DNA of 64,000 nucleotides from Symsagittifera roscoffensis (GCF_963678635.1 NC_087071.1:35705680-35769679); one strand, 5' to 3'; counted from the first letter of the stretch, positions 1 through 11,917 are shown. Notes: generated by a model from the sequence alone, not told the origin. Numbers and translations are program-made.

Positions 1-1369
1 GACAACTGCATTACTAAGGTGATCTAGTAGCAAAAACAAGAACCAAATAAGTTTCCAAAAAAGTATGGTCTATAGTTCAATCTTTCCATTTTTCTGTTCA
101 ATGTTTGCATGCAACTTTGAAACTTTCAGCTGACCTTGAGATATAAAACTTGTATGAATTACAAGTTATTACGATTTACAAATTTTTTTAAGAAAACAAA
201 ACAAGGAAGTAACATACGAAATTGAAATTTCTGTTCTCAGACTAGTTTCGAACAGTGAATGAGCGAACAATAGTCGATGCTCAACCTAGTTGACAGGTAT
301 TCAATCAATAACGAAGGTAATATGATCTAAGTATTTGAAACAACTCAAAACAGTTTCCAAAAAAAAATTTGAAATGACGGTAGAGAATACTAGATCTACT
401 GATATATACAAAAAATTACAGAAAAAGATGCAAGTTTATTTTTCTGAAAAGATTAAGAAATAAATAGTTTGACAGATATAAGAAAGTTGCGTAGAATACA
501 ATACGCTCTTGTTGAAATTTTGAACAAAGTCTTCTAGGATCTTTTTCGGGTCTTGATCAATTGTTGACGAGACGATATGTCGCTTCTAGAATTCGTGTCT
601 GGAAGATTCAGTACAAGAGTATAATGCGGATTGATCATGCCTCGAGAGGAACATTCAATTGTAGTGTCGAGGGGTACCGTCTGGTTTGTGCCCAACGGGG
701 GGGGGGGATTTCGAAGACCACGTTAATATTGTCTCAGCTACCAACATTGATCTGATAGGTTCGTGAACTATAGAGTAAGGAAATCTGGACGCAACCATGA
801 AGTAAAGCAATGGAGGGATGTCGCTTTGATTGGGCTGTTATTAAGTGTGATCATTTTCTGACCTCTTGTCAACGAACCTCCTTTCTCCAAAAGGTTTCGG
901 GGGTCCCACAACTCTTTTTGGTCTAAAAAGCCTCGACGAAGGATGCTGGGTTGAAAGCATAGGAAAGTCTGGATAACTATCATTTAAAATGATCACAGAA
1001 GCATCAAAGTTTTAAAATAATAAAAAAAACAACTTTAGTTCAAAACGTAGAAAAGACTTTATTTGCGTTGAAATTCGCATCTCAATAAAGTGAAAATTTT
1101 TTTTATAATTGAGTTGTTTTGTCAGAAAAATGAAAAAAAATCGATTATAATGAATTGAAAATGGATTTTTTTGCCTCGAAAAATAGAAATATTCTACTCC
1201 TTTTTTAATTGATTATTATCAATTTTTTCTTCTTTTTTGTGGATACTGACAGCAAATCTCATTTATAATCGATTTTTTTTAATGGAACTCCAATGCGGGC
1301 TGTTTTTTACGCAACTGCTAACTTATACCGGAAAAATTGTTGAATTTTGTCCTGGCATATAAATATTTT
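1..1369 (+). repeat. 1.37 kb direct repeat, copy 1
   Basis: This block is base-for-base the same as 2964-4334 as far as I can follow. The one difference I saw is the G homopolymer near 697 (11 G here, 13 G near 3660). It starts at the window edge and may extend to the left. Identity stops at the ATATTTT around 1369. Confidence 0.95.
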
Positions 1370-2963
1370 TTTCTCCGTTTGATAGTTTGATTGAAAAACT
1401 AAAGAGAAACTGAGATAATTTGCGGCAGCAATTCAGCTTGATTTCCGTATAATTTGTAGTCAATTCGTATTTGGACAAAGGCGATTTCATTTTTTTATCT
1501 TCAAACAGATCACTGAAAAGCTTTGAGCATTGATCGTTGCATTTTCACTGCAATTAAATTTCAAATAGCCAAATAAAACAAATTGAAAATAAAGTAAATC
1601 TGAAGCAGTAAAAAACAATGCCTCGGGTAATTTTCGACTGTTGGCTATTTCACACAGCTTTCTGATCAAATGAAAGTCTAGCATAAAATCAGATGGTTTT
1701 GAATTTTTTCATTAAGCTTCAAAAATATACATACGAAAAAGTACAAATCAGATAGATGCAAGCTTAGCCAATACCTCAATTGGTTAGTAGCTCAAAAAAA
1801 AGTACATTGCAAAATGCAAATGATTCTGTTGAAGTTATGAGCAGATTTTATGTCAACTGCTTGCGTTTTGAAATTTTGCCAAAATCTATCTGGTAGAAAA
1901 ATTTGGAAATTCTTCAAAAATAAAAATGAATGATCATCAACTATCTTGTAAGATCTATATATTCTTGTTAATAATAACTAACAATTATAAATATTGCAAG
2001 ATAAGTTTTAGCAATAGATTTGACCAGCTTCCTCGGAAAAAATAATCTTGATCATCGAAAAATTGGCATGCACATAAGAAAAAGTGGACAAAATAAATCG
2101 ATTCTTTTTTCTAAGTATTCATATTTGCGAACTCAAATTTGATCAACTCACCATTCGAGGGGGTTCTGTTTGGTATTTTTGCACGACATCCGTTTTTAGT
2201 TGATCACTTCAAAGTTTTTATGGAGAGATATTCATCGGCACTGTATACTTCACAGCAAAAACCTTTTCTTCCGATGTAAAAATCAAGTTAAAAACACAAA
2301 TTGATAGAAACTTGTAAGTTTGAAGAGGATTGTGTGCTAAAAAACGCGTCGAAATCTTCCATGGAATGCATAAAAACATTGTTTGTGACCTGCTTTTCCG
2401 CAAATTCGCTAGTTTTTTCAAAATAAGATCTTATTAGTGTTTTGGAAAAGAGCAGAAAATTAATTTGGTTGACCCAAAAAACGGCCGACAAATAAATCAA
2501 ACTACTGAAACTCAAAGTGAAAGTCGTTCCATAAAGAAAAGAAAGGAAAAACTACAGAAAAAAAAAGTTTTCATTATGAAGAAAAGACAGTTTGAACAAG
2601 TCACTACCTCGCATTGTTGCTGCACATAGAAGTAACCAAAATGCGAGTCAAAAAACCTTTATTGATTTTTTTTTGGATTTATTTTATCTGTTTTCAAAAG
2701 ATACAAAAGCCATAGAGTTGGTTATTTACTTGTATTCTGCAGCTATAGATGCAACTATGATAATTAAGGGATAAAAAATGATTAAATCTGTCGGATTTAA
2801 AGGATTAGAACACTCGTAAAAACTAATTTCATTTGGGTAATGGTGAATTAAGATAATTCTATATTTACGGCGAAATTGAACAAGATTCAAGCTCAGATTA
2901 AAATGCTGTATGAAAAAAATAAGGAGATGAAAAAATGTTTTCTTGTTTTTGACGGGCGCTGTT
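1370..2963 (+). other. AT-rich spacer between the duplicated blocks
   Basis: No coding exon, RNA gene or recognised repeat was found. Open frames here are at most about 80 codons, without splice logic or conserved motifs. Confidence 0.6.
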
Positions 2964-4334
2964 GACAACTGCATTACTAAGGTGATCTAGTAGCAAAAAC
3001 AAGAACCAAATAAGTTTCCAAAAAAGTATGGTCTATAGTTCAATCTTTCCATTTTTCTGTTCAATGTTTGCATGCAACTTTGAAACTTTCAGCTGACCTT
3101 GAGATATAAAACTTGTATGAATTACAAGTTATTACGATTTACAAATTTTTTTAAGAAAACAAAACAAGGAAGTAACATACGAAATTGAAATTTCTGTTCT
3201 CAGACTAGTTTCGAACAGTGAATGAGCGAACAATAGTCGATGCTCAACCTAGTTGACAGGTATTCAATCAATAACGAAGGTAATATGATCTAAGTATTTG
3301 AAACAACTCAAAACAGTTTCCAAAAAAAAATTTGAAATGACGGTAGAGAATACTAGATCTACTGATATATACAAAAAATTACAGAAAAAGATGCAAGTTT
3401 ATTTTTCTGAAAAGATTAAGAAATAAATAGTTTGACAGATATAAGAAAGTTGCGTAGAATACAATACGCTCTTGTTGAAATTTTGAACAAAGTCTTCTAG
3501 GATCTTTTTCGGGTCTTGATCAATTGTTGACGAGACGATATGTCGCTTCTAGAATTCGTGTCTGGAAGATTCAGTACAAGAGTATAATGCGGATTGATCA
3601 TGCCTCGAGAGGAACATTCAATTGTAGTGTCGAGGGGTACCGTCTGGTTTGTGCCCAACGGGGGGGGGGGGGATTTCGAAGACCACGTTAATATTGTCTC
3701 AGCTACCAACATTGATCTGATAGGTTCGTGAACTATAGAGTAAGGAAATCTGGACGCAACCATGAAGTAAAGCAATGGAGGGATGTCGCTTTGATTGGGC
3801 TGTTATTAAGTGTGATCATTTTCTGACCTCTTGTCAACGAACCTCCTTTCTCCAAAAGGTTTCGGGGGTCCCACAACTCTTTTTGGTCTAAAAAGCCTCG
3901 ACGAAGGATGCTGGGTTGAAAGCATAGGAAAGTCTGGATAACTATCATTTAAAATGATCACAGAAGCATCAAAGTTTTAAAATAATAAAAAAAACAACTT
4001 TAGTTCAAAACGTAGAAAAGACTTTATTTGCGTTGAAATTCGCATCTCAATAAAGTGAAAATTTTTTTTATAATTGAGTTGTTTTGTCAGAAAAATGAAA
4101 AAAAATCGATTATAATGAATTGAAAATGGATTTTTTTGCCTCGAAAAATAGAAATATTCTACTCCTTTTTTAATTGATTATTATCAATTTTTTCTTCTTT
4201 TTTGTGGATACTGACAGCAAATCTCATTTATAATCGATTTTTTTTAATGGAACTCCAATGCGGGCTGTTTTTTACGCAACTGCTAACTTATACCGGAAAA
4301 ATTGTTGAATTTTGTCCTGGCATATAAATATTTT
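2964..4334 (+). repeat. 1.37 kb direct repeat, copy 2
   Basis: This is the second copy of the block at 1-1369, offset by 2963 bp before and 2965 bp after the poly-G tract. It begins GACAACTGCATTACTAAGG and ends at ATATTTT near 4334, where the sequence jumps back into an internal segment of the same repeat. Confidence 0.95.
3497..3956 (-). pseudogene. GC-richer coding-like block with broken frame (also at 532-991)
   Basis: On the minus strand the frame from 3956 reads like protein (DSYPDFPMLSTQHPSSRLF, then a basic stretch). It hits two adjacent TAA codons near 3812, and resumes in the same frame to a TAG at 3499-3497 (VPLDTTIECSSRGM, PHYTLVLNLPDTNSR). The poly-G tract lies inside this frame, so its 2-base difference between the two repeat copies shifts the reading frame in copy 1. 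A second frame is also open for 71 codons (3948-3733). No family is recognised. The block could be a decayed gene, a transposon-derived ORF or sequence damaged by assembly. Confidence 0.3.
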
Positions 4335-4407
4335 GGTCTAAAAAGCCTCGACGAAGGATGCTGGGTTGAAAGCATAGGAAAGTCTGGATAACTATCATTT
4401 AAAATGA
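4332..4407 (+). repeat. 75 bp third partial copy of the duplicated block
   Basis: TTGGTCTAAAAAGCCTCGAC and the following bases up to AAAATGAT repeat 917-991 and 3882-3956. The join to 4334 occurs at a short run of T, so it has microhomology. Beyond 4407 the sequence is unique and GC-richer. Confidence 0.93.
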
Positions 4408-5165
4408 TTCCATCCCGGATCTCGTCTGTTCCGTAAAGCAGGGTGTCGAATACAAGCTGGAGGTTGTCGGGTTATCCAATACTGTCTCGTCCATTAGCTG
4501 TCTGTTGACTTTTCCTGTAAAATCAAGTCGAACTTACGAACCGATGACGCACGCGAATGGTTGAAAGTGGTCGAACTTTTATTTGAGACGTCCTCGAAAT
4601 AGTCTAAAATAGTCTAATGATTAGGAAGAACTTGTTTTGAGGTGAATCTGCAGTGATGATGGATGGGTAGCCTTCGTCTTTGATTTGAGGGTGTTATTCT
4701 TCCGTTAAGAGACCGTAATTCAAGCCGCTAATAGAGTTGGTTTTTTTGGAGGAGACGTTTTTCTTTTTCCTGCTATAAGTGTAAACTTTTTTACACTCAG
4801 ACAAGTGATTAATGATGCAATCGAAATTTTTGTCGGGACGGAAAGTAGTTTTCACTGAAAGCGAGATCTGATCTCCGAGCGAGGTGACCGCTATCTGGGA
4901 ACATCGCAAGCTCAGGTTAATTTATGAATTTTTACTTTTTGAGATAAATTGACGTTTCCCCGTTTTTACAGTTCGTGACTTGAGTGCGGATCCAAGAAGA
5001 AGCAGACCTGATGGAAGGATCCAAGAAGAAGCAGACCTGATGTCCTGATGTTCTCAATGGTCGCTGTGAGCGGAAGGTTCTTGAGAGAAATCTTGCTCCT
5101 GTTTGCTTCCAGGTAGCAATCTTCCGCCCCATTGCGCCGCGGTTCCAAGTAATGCGATTGCTTCT
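4399..5165 (-). CDS. Candidate 3' exons of an unrecognised gene (low confidence)
   Basis: Base composition rises here and three minus-strand segments look coding: 5165-5037 (acceptor ACTATCAG; EDCYLEANRSKISLKNLPLT), 4910-4714 (acceptor ACCTGAG; LGDQISLSVKTTFRPDKNFD, a Cys-containing segment, then a Lys-rich stretch), and 4514-4399 (acceptor TTTTACAG; RQLMDETVLDNPTTSSLYS, TAA stop). The second and third join in phase if a weak GTCTCT donor at 4713 is used. The first does not join in phase with its best frame. Alternatively 4910-4694 is the terminal exon, ending in TAA, with AATAAA at 4583-4578 as the poly(A) signal. No family is recognised. Confidence 0.28.
4988..5042 (+). repeat. Short tandem duplication, 26 bp unit, period 29
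   Basis: GGATCCAAGAAGAAGCAGAC plus CTGATG occurs at 4988-5013 and again at 5017-5042. It lies inside the candidate exon region and duplicates a potential GTCTGC splice donor. Confidence 0.9.
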
Positions 5166-5214
5166 CTGATAGTATGGACTTTCCTCGATATAAATGCCTA
5201 TCATGAAAAGTCTT

Positions 5215-6404
5215 GTGTTTTCAGCATGCGTTAGCGGCTCGTTTAAATTTTTTTTTGAAAAGAGTGAACCCCATGGTTGTTTGCTAAGTAATTCTCAAGT
5301 TTTAAATCAAAATATCAATTGACGAACATTTGGAAGGCTTAGGTTATCCAAAAACATGGCTTTTAAATTTTTCCGAACTGCTTTTAAAGGTCTTTCTACA
5401 AGCCCTATGATCCCCCACTGTACAAAAAAATGAATTCTTCATTACGAAAGGATTCGAAATCGGGCATTCAGCAACATGGCCGACTTTAGTTGTTCTTGAA
5501 AATCTATATAGGTGAATTTATCAAATATCTGTTTAAAAACGAAAATGAAATAACGGGAAAAGAACGAATGTTATTAATCATTTTCGCCGATTTGAGCTAT
5601 TTAAACGATTGATACTCAAAAAAGGTCTTTCTTCGTTCCCAAGAAAGCGTCCGTTGGTCGGGCAAAGTCTTCGTTAACGAGCGACAAGTCCAAAAGCTTA
5701 CGAGTGTGTGCCGTTATCAAAAGCTTTGAGATTCATACCGGCTTTTGGGCGTTGATAACATGATTTACTAATAATTCATCGCAAAGTCATTTCTTTTGAC
5801 TGTTCCATAAAAAATATCAAAATTTGTATCTACTTCTTTTAATAAGGTTCAATAAGCGGAAAGAATAAAAAATATCAAATAAAATAAATTAAAATGTGAT
5901 CGAAGAACAACCTAGTTTAGAGGAGTCTAATCAATACCATTATAGAAGCTAAGTATTTAAAACAAATCACAACCAGGTTTTTTGCTCGTGCTAATAGTTT
6001 TTGTCTGTTATAGTGTTTTGCAGTTCTTTGCAAGCCCAATCAACTTTCAAAAATGATCACAAAAATCAAAGAAAATTTCTGAATGCTTTGTGAAAATTCC
6101 TTAATCTCATAAAAAAACGCTATTTTCGATGATGTGCCTCAAAAATGTTCAAAGAGAGTCCTCGCCTTAATTTAAACTCAAAATGACCCAAATATTTGGT
6201 TTTCATCAAACAACTAAGTAGATAATGTAAACTGTCGGTAACCATTATGGAACGTTTTATGAGCTGGATTTAGTCGCATGCAACTAATCGAAACTTAAAA
6301 CTTTATTCCCTATGAATTTTTGCGTGACGAACTAACCTGCACCACAAAACTGTTCCAAAGTGATTTGAGGCAAACCAATCTGTCTGTTTATTTGAGACGG
6401 CGCA
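5215..6404 (+). other. AT-rich stretch without recognised features
   Basis: No exon, RNA gene or repeat family that recurs in this window was seen here. Confidence 0.5.
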
Positions 6405-6726
6405 CAGACAATTCGGCCAAAGACAATTCAGCCAACTTGGAATTCAGACAATTCAGCCAAACGTATACAGACAATTCAGCCTGAGACAATTCAGCCAGTT
6501 TTTCAAAGCGCTGGAATCGAAAGAAAAAAATGGAATTGGAGTTATTTCTCGGTTTAAGGTCGCCGGTGGGCGCGCTACGCGGCGATAACCGGCTCTAAAT
6601 TTCCTATATAATCCAACCCTCTGTTGGCAAGCTCGCGACACGTTCGAGCGACTGCGGCGTCACTATTATTGGTTGAATTATCTGAATTTCAAATCGGCTA
6701 AAATGTCTTTGGCTCTCAATTGTCTT
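6405..6726 (+). mobile_element. Repeat C, copy 1: MITE-like with iterated AGACAATTCAGCC ends
   Basis: The left end carries about five copies of AGACAATTC(A/G)GCC between 6406 and 6500. The right end (6670-6726) carries the reverse-complement form (GGTTGAATTATCTG, GGCTAAAATGTCTTTGGC). The ends therefore form imperfect terminal inverted repeats around a GC-rich core that includes GCGACTGCGGCGTC. The element is about 320 bp with no ORF, so it is non-autonomous. Confidence 0.6.
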
Positions 6727-7370
6727 GACGCGGAAGTTTAAATATGTCGAGCTCGGTCTACAAAGTGAAAAAGTATAAATCCAGGTTTTTATGCGCTGGT
6801 TTTCGTAAAAACTGTTAAAAGGAGGTTGCGATCGAAGTTTGTTTTCTTGAAGTTAAAAAAGCGAAGTTTAAAAATTCATTAAGTATAAACAGATTTTTAA
6901 AACGAATTAGCCAAAAAATTTTGCACCAAAAAAACGAACGCTTCCAATGGTCTTATGTTTTCATCGGAAGTAAGTTGTTTTTTATTTTGATATGAGAAAT
7001 TAACTTTTTTAAAATCAGAGTGTTTATAAAAACTTGAATGGTTGGAATGAACTAAGACGTAGGAGGCATTTTTTTCAAAGATTTCTCGCTTATAAAATAT
7101 TTGAGCACAGTGTCCTAATTATAAGTAAATAATTGGGACCCAGAGTCCACAAAAAAATGGCGCTTCAGTTTCGAAAAAACCTTGTCTGAACAATTTCGGT
7201 TTTTAGATGACCCAGTACAAAACAGATGAGCAGCCTAATTCTACTTGATACTCTACTAAGATAAGCTATTAATATGTTCTTGTCTAATTACATTGCTTTT
7301 CACTAAAACAGTTGAAAATTTTTTTTAAAAAATGAAGATCGAAAAATATGAGACATAACTTTTGTTAACT

Positions 7371-7560
7371 GGCGATAGCTGGCTCTAAATTTCCTATAGA
7401 GTCCAACCCTTTGTTGGCAAGCTCGCAACACGTTCCAGCGACTGCGGCGTCACTATTATTGGCTGGATTATTTCCGGTTGAATTGTCTGCATACTTTTGG
7501 CTGAATTGTCTGAATTTCAAAACGGCTGAATTGTCTTTGGCCGAATTTTCCGGACACAGT
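7371..7560 (+). mobile_element. Repeat C, copy 2: right half
   Basis: This copy repeats 6582-6726 in the same orientation (GGCTCTAAATTTCCTATA, GCGACTGCGGCGTCACTAT) and has a better-preserved right end (GGCTGAATTGTCTTTGGCC) than copy 1. The left half is absent. Alternatively 6405-7560 is one element with roughly 85 bp inverted ends. Confidence 0.6.
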
Positions 7561-7627
7561 TGAGAAAAATCGAAATTGTCAAAATTTATGCCCAAAATAA
7601 TTGAGTTTTTTTCGATACCAATGAAGG

Positions 7628-7675
7628 GGCAGTCGTACCATTCAAGGCTTCGGCCTGATATACGAGTACTTTTGT
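7628..7675 (-). mobile_element. Repeat B, left-end fragment
   Basis: The reverse complement matches the repeat B left end: a CAAAAGTACTCG-like start, the TCAGGCCGAAGCC hairpin, then the GACTGCC region. Confidence 0.6.
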
Positions 7676-7813
7676 TGATGTTTTGGATAGCTCTTCAACA
7701 GACCAACTGATATAACTGCCCTTAAAATGAAGAATTTACATTTTATGTAATTGAAAAGCTTAGATTTTAGTTGAAATTCCAAACAAAAACGGTCACTGAG
7801 TTTTAGCCATACT

Positions 7814-8433
7814 CGATTTGTTGTTCCGTACATTTAAAAAAAAATGGTGAAAAACCTCGAACTCGAGTGTGTCTTAGTTTTTTTTTCCACGCAAAATCAG
7901 CTAGCAAAATTAATCATCGAGGAGAGTTGAGTAATATATCATATTAAAGCCCCTTCATTCGTGATTCGAACGATAGATCATTGATTAAGAAAATTATCTC
8001 AGTGCCCAGATACTTCGGTTTGAAACTTTTTTTTTTTGCCTAGATCGAGCAGGCTTACAATAGCTTATTTTAGTGGCTTAAAAGCTTGAAATACCTTAAA
8101 TTAGGCTGTAAAACTCAAGTTAATTTAAATTTTCTGCTTTTTTTTGGAATCAAAAACTTCGAGAATTCAAAAAATGCACAACAAAAAATGAAAAATACTT
8201 TTGAATTTGTTTTGTTTTTCCGGTAATTTTTCTAAAAAAAATATGTTCCAGTTTGCTTCTTTTACTATGACTGTTGATTATGCCTGAGGTCTAGTGTTTC
8301 GTTCAGATCCTTTTATCCTACCAAAAAAAAAGATACTCATTTAAAAAAAATTTCTTTTAGAATAGTCATTTTAAGACTAGGGTCGGAACATTTTGTGCTA
8401 CTTTCACAGTAACACAGTAACCCACGGCTATCC
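7814..8433 (-). mobile_element. Repeat A, copy in minus orientation
   Basis: The reverse complement runs from the left end (GGATAGCCGTGGGTTACTG with hairpin, then TGTTCCGACC at 8388-8397) to the right end (ACACTCGA block, then GGAACAACAAAT at 7814-7828). The interior shares the A-family landmarks: GAACATAAAAGG-like segments, a run of A, the TTTTTGATTCC motif, and a GCGTGGAAAAAA block. There is no coding capacity. Confidence 0.7.
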
Positions 8434-8766
8434 TTGCTTATTATATGTATAAATAAAAATTTGTCAATAAAGCAAACAATTATTTGCAATAAAGCAAACA
8501 ATTACTCGTTGTTAAAGCAAAAAACGATAAAGCAAGCTTGCTTAACAGCTTATGCTCGCTTTAAGAGCAGCTGAGAAAGGACTTACTTTCTTGGCGTGGC
8601 CGCGATGGATGTTCTGCTTTAAAAATTGTCTTTTTTAAGGACTATTGGGAGGATCAGCTAGCTTATTAATGTTTAACTGTTGGAACAAAGATTGAACTTC
8701 ATAATTACGAACAAAATTTGAGCTTTTTCGCAGCAGCCTTTTTTGTCGGAGAATAAATACTTTTTT

Positions 8767-8944
8767 AACATTCGATTTTGGGGAGTCGATATCTTCATTG
8801 AAGTACCCAAAACTTCCTTGAAAATTATTAGTGCGACCGATGAAATTAATCAAAGATGAAATAGTTTCTTAACACTCGATTTTGGGGAGTCGATATCTTC
8901 AATGAAGTATCCAAAATTTCCTTAAAAATTATTAGTGCGACCGA
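8767..8944 (+). repeat. Tandem duplication, period 104 bp, two units
   Basis: AACA(T/C)TCGATTTTGGGGAGTC through ATTAGTGCGACCGA occurs at 8767-8840 and 8871-8944 with few differences. Confidence 0.9.
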
Positions 8945-8965
8945 CGTAAAATGACTGCATTAAAA

Positions 8966-9013
8966 AAACCACACCGAGCATAAGTATTCCGTTTTTTACG
9001 AAAATCGGAACAA
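8966..9013 (+). mobile_element. Repeat B, right-end fragment
   Basis: CCACACCGAGCATAAGTATT followed by CCGTTTTTTACGAAAATCGGAACAATA matches the right terminus of repeat B. No left part of the element is attached. Confidence 0.7.
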
Positions 9014-11548
9014 TAAATTTCATAAGGAGGGAAAATTGCCACGCAAAAACAATTTGAGTTCCGTTTTTCGCATTCTGAACAAAGTTTTTGATGCGCACAC
9101 ATTTAGTCTACCGGATGGCTAACTTTCAAACACCAGAAATTGGTAAAAATAATCGGAGGCGAAATAGTTTTTGTACATTTGGCTTCGAGCATTTTGTACA
9201 TTAACCAAAAAAAGTTTTCTACAACCACAACTTTCTAGTTGGTACTTTGTAAGATAAAATGTCACAATTTTTTGAAATGTGCATCAGTCGTAATCTACTA
9301 CACAAACTGTACGCCTTTTTCAGTGTCAAATACAGCTTGCATTGTTTAAGGCGTTTTTTCTGAAACTTTTTTTGTCTACAATTTGAGACAAAATTGTTTT
9401 CCATGCAAGAATTGTGATTTTACAGAACCTAATTTTTTTTATTGTTCTGCGCAGCCAGAAAAACCTGAAATTTTCACAGTTTATAATGGGACACTGTGTT
9501 AATAATTGGCAGTGACCCTAGTTGTTTTTGGTTTCAATTTACGATTTAAGTCAGCGGATCATAAATGTTCTAGAGTGTTCTTCTAGATTGGTTTTCATTG
9601 TTATTGATTGATATTTCTTTAACTTTTTCAAAATGCTTGTAATCCACTACCCCGAAGACAAAAAATGCTACCTTAGAAATTTTGTAACAAAAAGCAACAT
9701 GGTTAGTTTGGCTCTATTTAAATTACAAGAAAAGGGATTTGAGAAAACTGTAAAGTAGAGGAGTTTTCTTACAAGTTTCATAAGAAAAAACTTCTCACAG
9801 TTCATACAAGAAATTTTAAGATCGAAAAATTTTCAAACAGATTTTGTTTAAAAAATTACCAAGAGAATTTTCCCACAATTCGCGTAAAACAATCTAACGC
9901 AGGGTATTTTTGTAGGATGGTCAACATGGGCAGGGTTAGAGTAGAATATTTTCTCGATTTTCATAAAATCGTTGAAAAATTTGATGATATTTTTGGTCGA
10001 GTAAATTGATTTTTGAGTTGTGTTAAGACAAGCAAAAAAGACGTGTTTGGCCCTTTTTGAATGGTTTTGCACCCTCAGAATTTGAATATATTGACGCCGA
10101 AAGCGTTTTTAGAAATGTTTCAGGTCGGTCGGCCAAAAATGATCCCTTGACATATTTCTGAAGGTGAGGTTTTTAGATGGTGAGGGGTTCAAATCCCCGA
10201 GGAAAGAGATATCCGAATCTGTGAACCATCAATTTATCGAATTAGTGAAAATACTCACCTGTTTTTTTCATCGTAAAAATGAAATAAGAATGTCTGTTTT
10301 TGTGGGCTTTTAGTTAAAGCGATGCAGTCAGAACAAAAATTGGCGTGTACAAATTTATATGGTTTCATTAAGGAAAAAATTAATAGCAATTAATTAGGGA
10401 TGCTATAAAGTTAATAGCCAAAAAGCCTTTTAGACGTTTTGAATTTTAAAGAAATTTAAACTAATTTGCTGAGGCTTTTAAGTAAACGATTCAAGCCAAC
10501 CAGCGGTAAGATGAAAATTTTTCTGCTTAATGAGGTCATTAATGAAATTTCATTACAATGTTTTCAAAACGAATTAGCAATTGAGAAAATATTCCTTTTT
10601 TGAAGATTTTTAGCTGATTCTTTGCTAACTATAACTACTGACCGGTGACAGTAGTTCAGTTTGAGGTAATTATGGGACGAGGAAAACTAATAACAGAAAT
10701 TAAAATAACGGATATTGAAATAATCTAATGCGGATATAAGCTTTTCTTTTACGAAGCAGCTCGATTTTTTAATTTCGAGATTTGTTTCAAATTGCCAATA
10801 AGAAATAACTGTTTTAAATTTCCTGGTTTGAAACTACTACTTTAAGCCTTGAACAAAATAAATACGGTTGATGTAATTTAATCAATGAACACTTTTATGC
10901 CTATAAATTAAACTTAATTGTGAAATTTTAAAAATAAAAATTAAAAACTTGACTGGCAGATTTCTCTTGTTTAGCCTTTAATCAGATTGAACAATAAATG
11001 TATTCACGACGGCTTTCAAAATAATTGACACTTCTGTTAAATTGGACAGAGGGTAAAAAAGGATTAATTCCAAAACTGTGTTTTTTATTGACTAGCGGTT
11101 ATTTGCAGCCGTCTTTTCATTGGTCAGTTGCAAAAAAAAACTGCTACCACTGGGAATTTGAGACATGTTTATCTGTAACATTTGAATCTTGTGAATGGCC
11201 AGTCAATTTAAAATCGAAAAAAAGGATGTTCAAACAATAGGATTCAAGTTTCAAAATTGCAGCACAATGGAAGCTAATTCAATACGCAACAAGATGCTTA
11301 GCGTGTCTTTAGGACCTTTTTTAGGCTTCTTTTGATAAATTTGAAATGTCAGAACTTGAAGCTTTTTCAAACGCAGACACAAGAAGGGATTTTTTGATAA
11401 TCATCTTTAATTTTTTCTAATTTTAGTTCACTTTCGATACCTGTTTACTGATTTGAACAAAAAATTTGAAACAAACAATGGAATCTAATTAGCTTTTATC
11501 GGTTGCATACGTTCAAGTTTTTTGTCATCAAAATGAATACTTAAAGAA
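9014..11548 (+). other. AT-rich stretch, no gene recognised
   Basis: No exon was found. The only structured site noted is a T-arm-like GGGGTTCAAATCCCC at about 10184-10198, without a matching A box or acceptor stem. Confidence 0.5.
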
Positions 11549-11917
11549 ACAAGACTGCTTGCATCAAGCTGAAGCCCTGAATATTCCTACTGCTTTTTAA
11601 GGTATATGGAGCATTAATAACATGAAAAAAATTAAATTTAAAAAAATTGAGACGAATTTAAGAAAAAAACTGAAATATATCGCGCGTTTATTGTCCCTAA
11701 ATGCCCAAAATGACAGTCTTTAAACCCCCAGAACTTTACAAAAAATGACCACAAGTAAAATATGCTTTAAATTTTAAACTCAGGACAAAAATATCTTTCA
11801 AATGAAGAAAGAAAATTTTATCAAATATGGCTATTTAAACAGTCGAAATTTTTCTGAATAAAAAAAAACACCCCGAGAACAAATATTCCGTTACTTTCGT
11901 TACAAAAGTCGGACAAA
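11549..11917 (+). mobile_element. Repeat B, internally deleted copy
   Basis: The left end is CAAGACTGCTTGC with a degraded hairpin (AAGCTGAAGCCCTGAATATTCC). The interior has ATCGCGCGTTTATTGTCCC and AACTTTACAAAAAATGA. The right end is CACCCCGAGAACAAATATTC followed by CGTTACTTTCGTTACAAAAGTCGG. It is shorter than the full copy at 28551-29086. Confidence 0.85.

Noticed and set aside
3497-4910. Idea that TAA/TAG are read as Gln here (alternative genetic code)
   Set aside because: The CAD exons and the 330-codon exon contain no in-frame TAA or TAG and use CAA/CAG for Gln; a broken gene is the simpler explanation.
10184-10198. tRNA T-arm-like GGGGTTCAAATCCCC
   Set aside because: No A box, acceptor stem or D-arm at the right distance upstream; probably chance or a lone B-box remnant.
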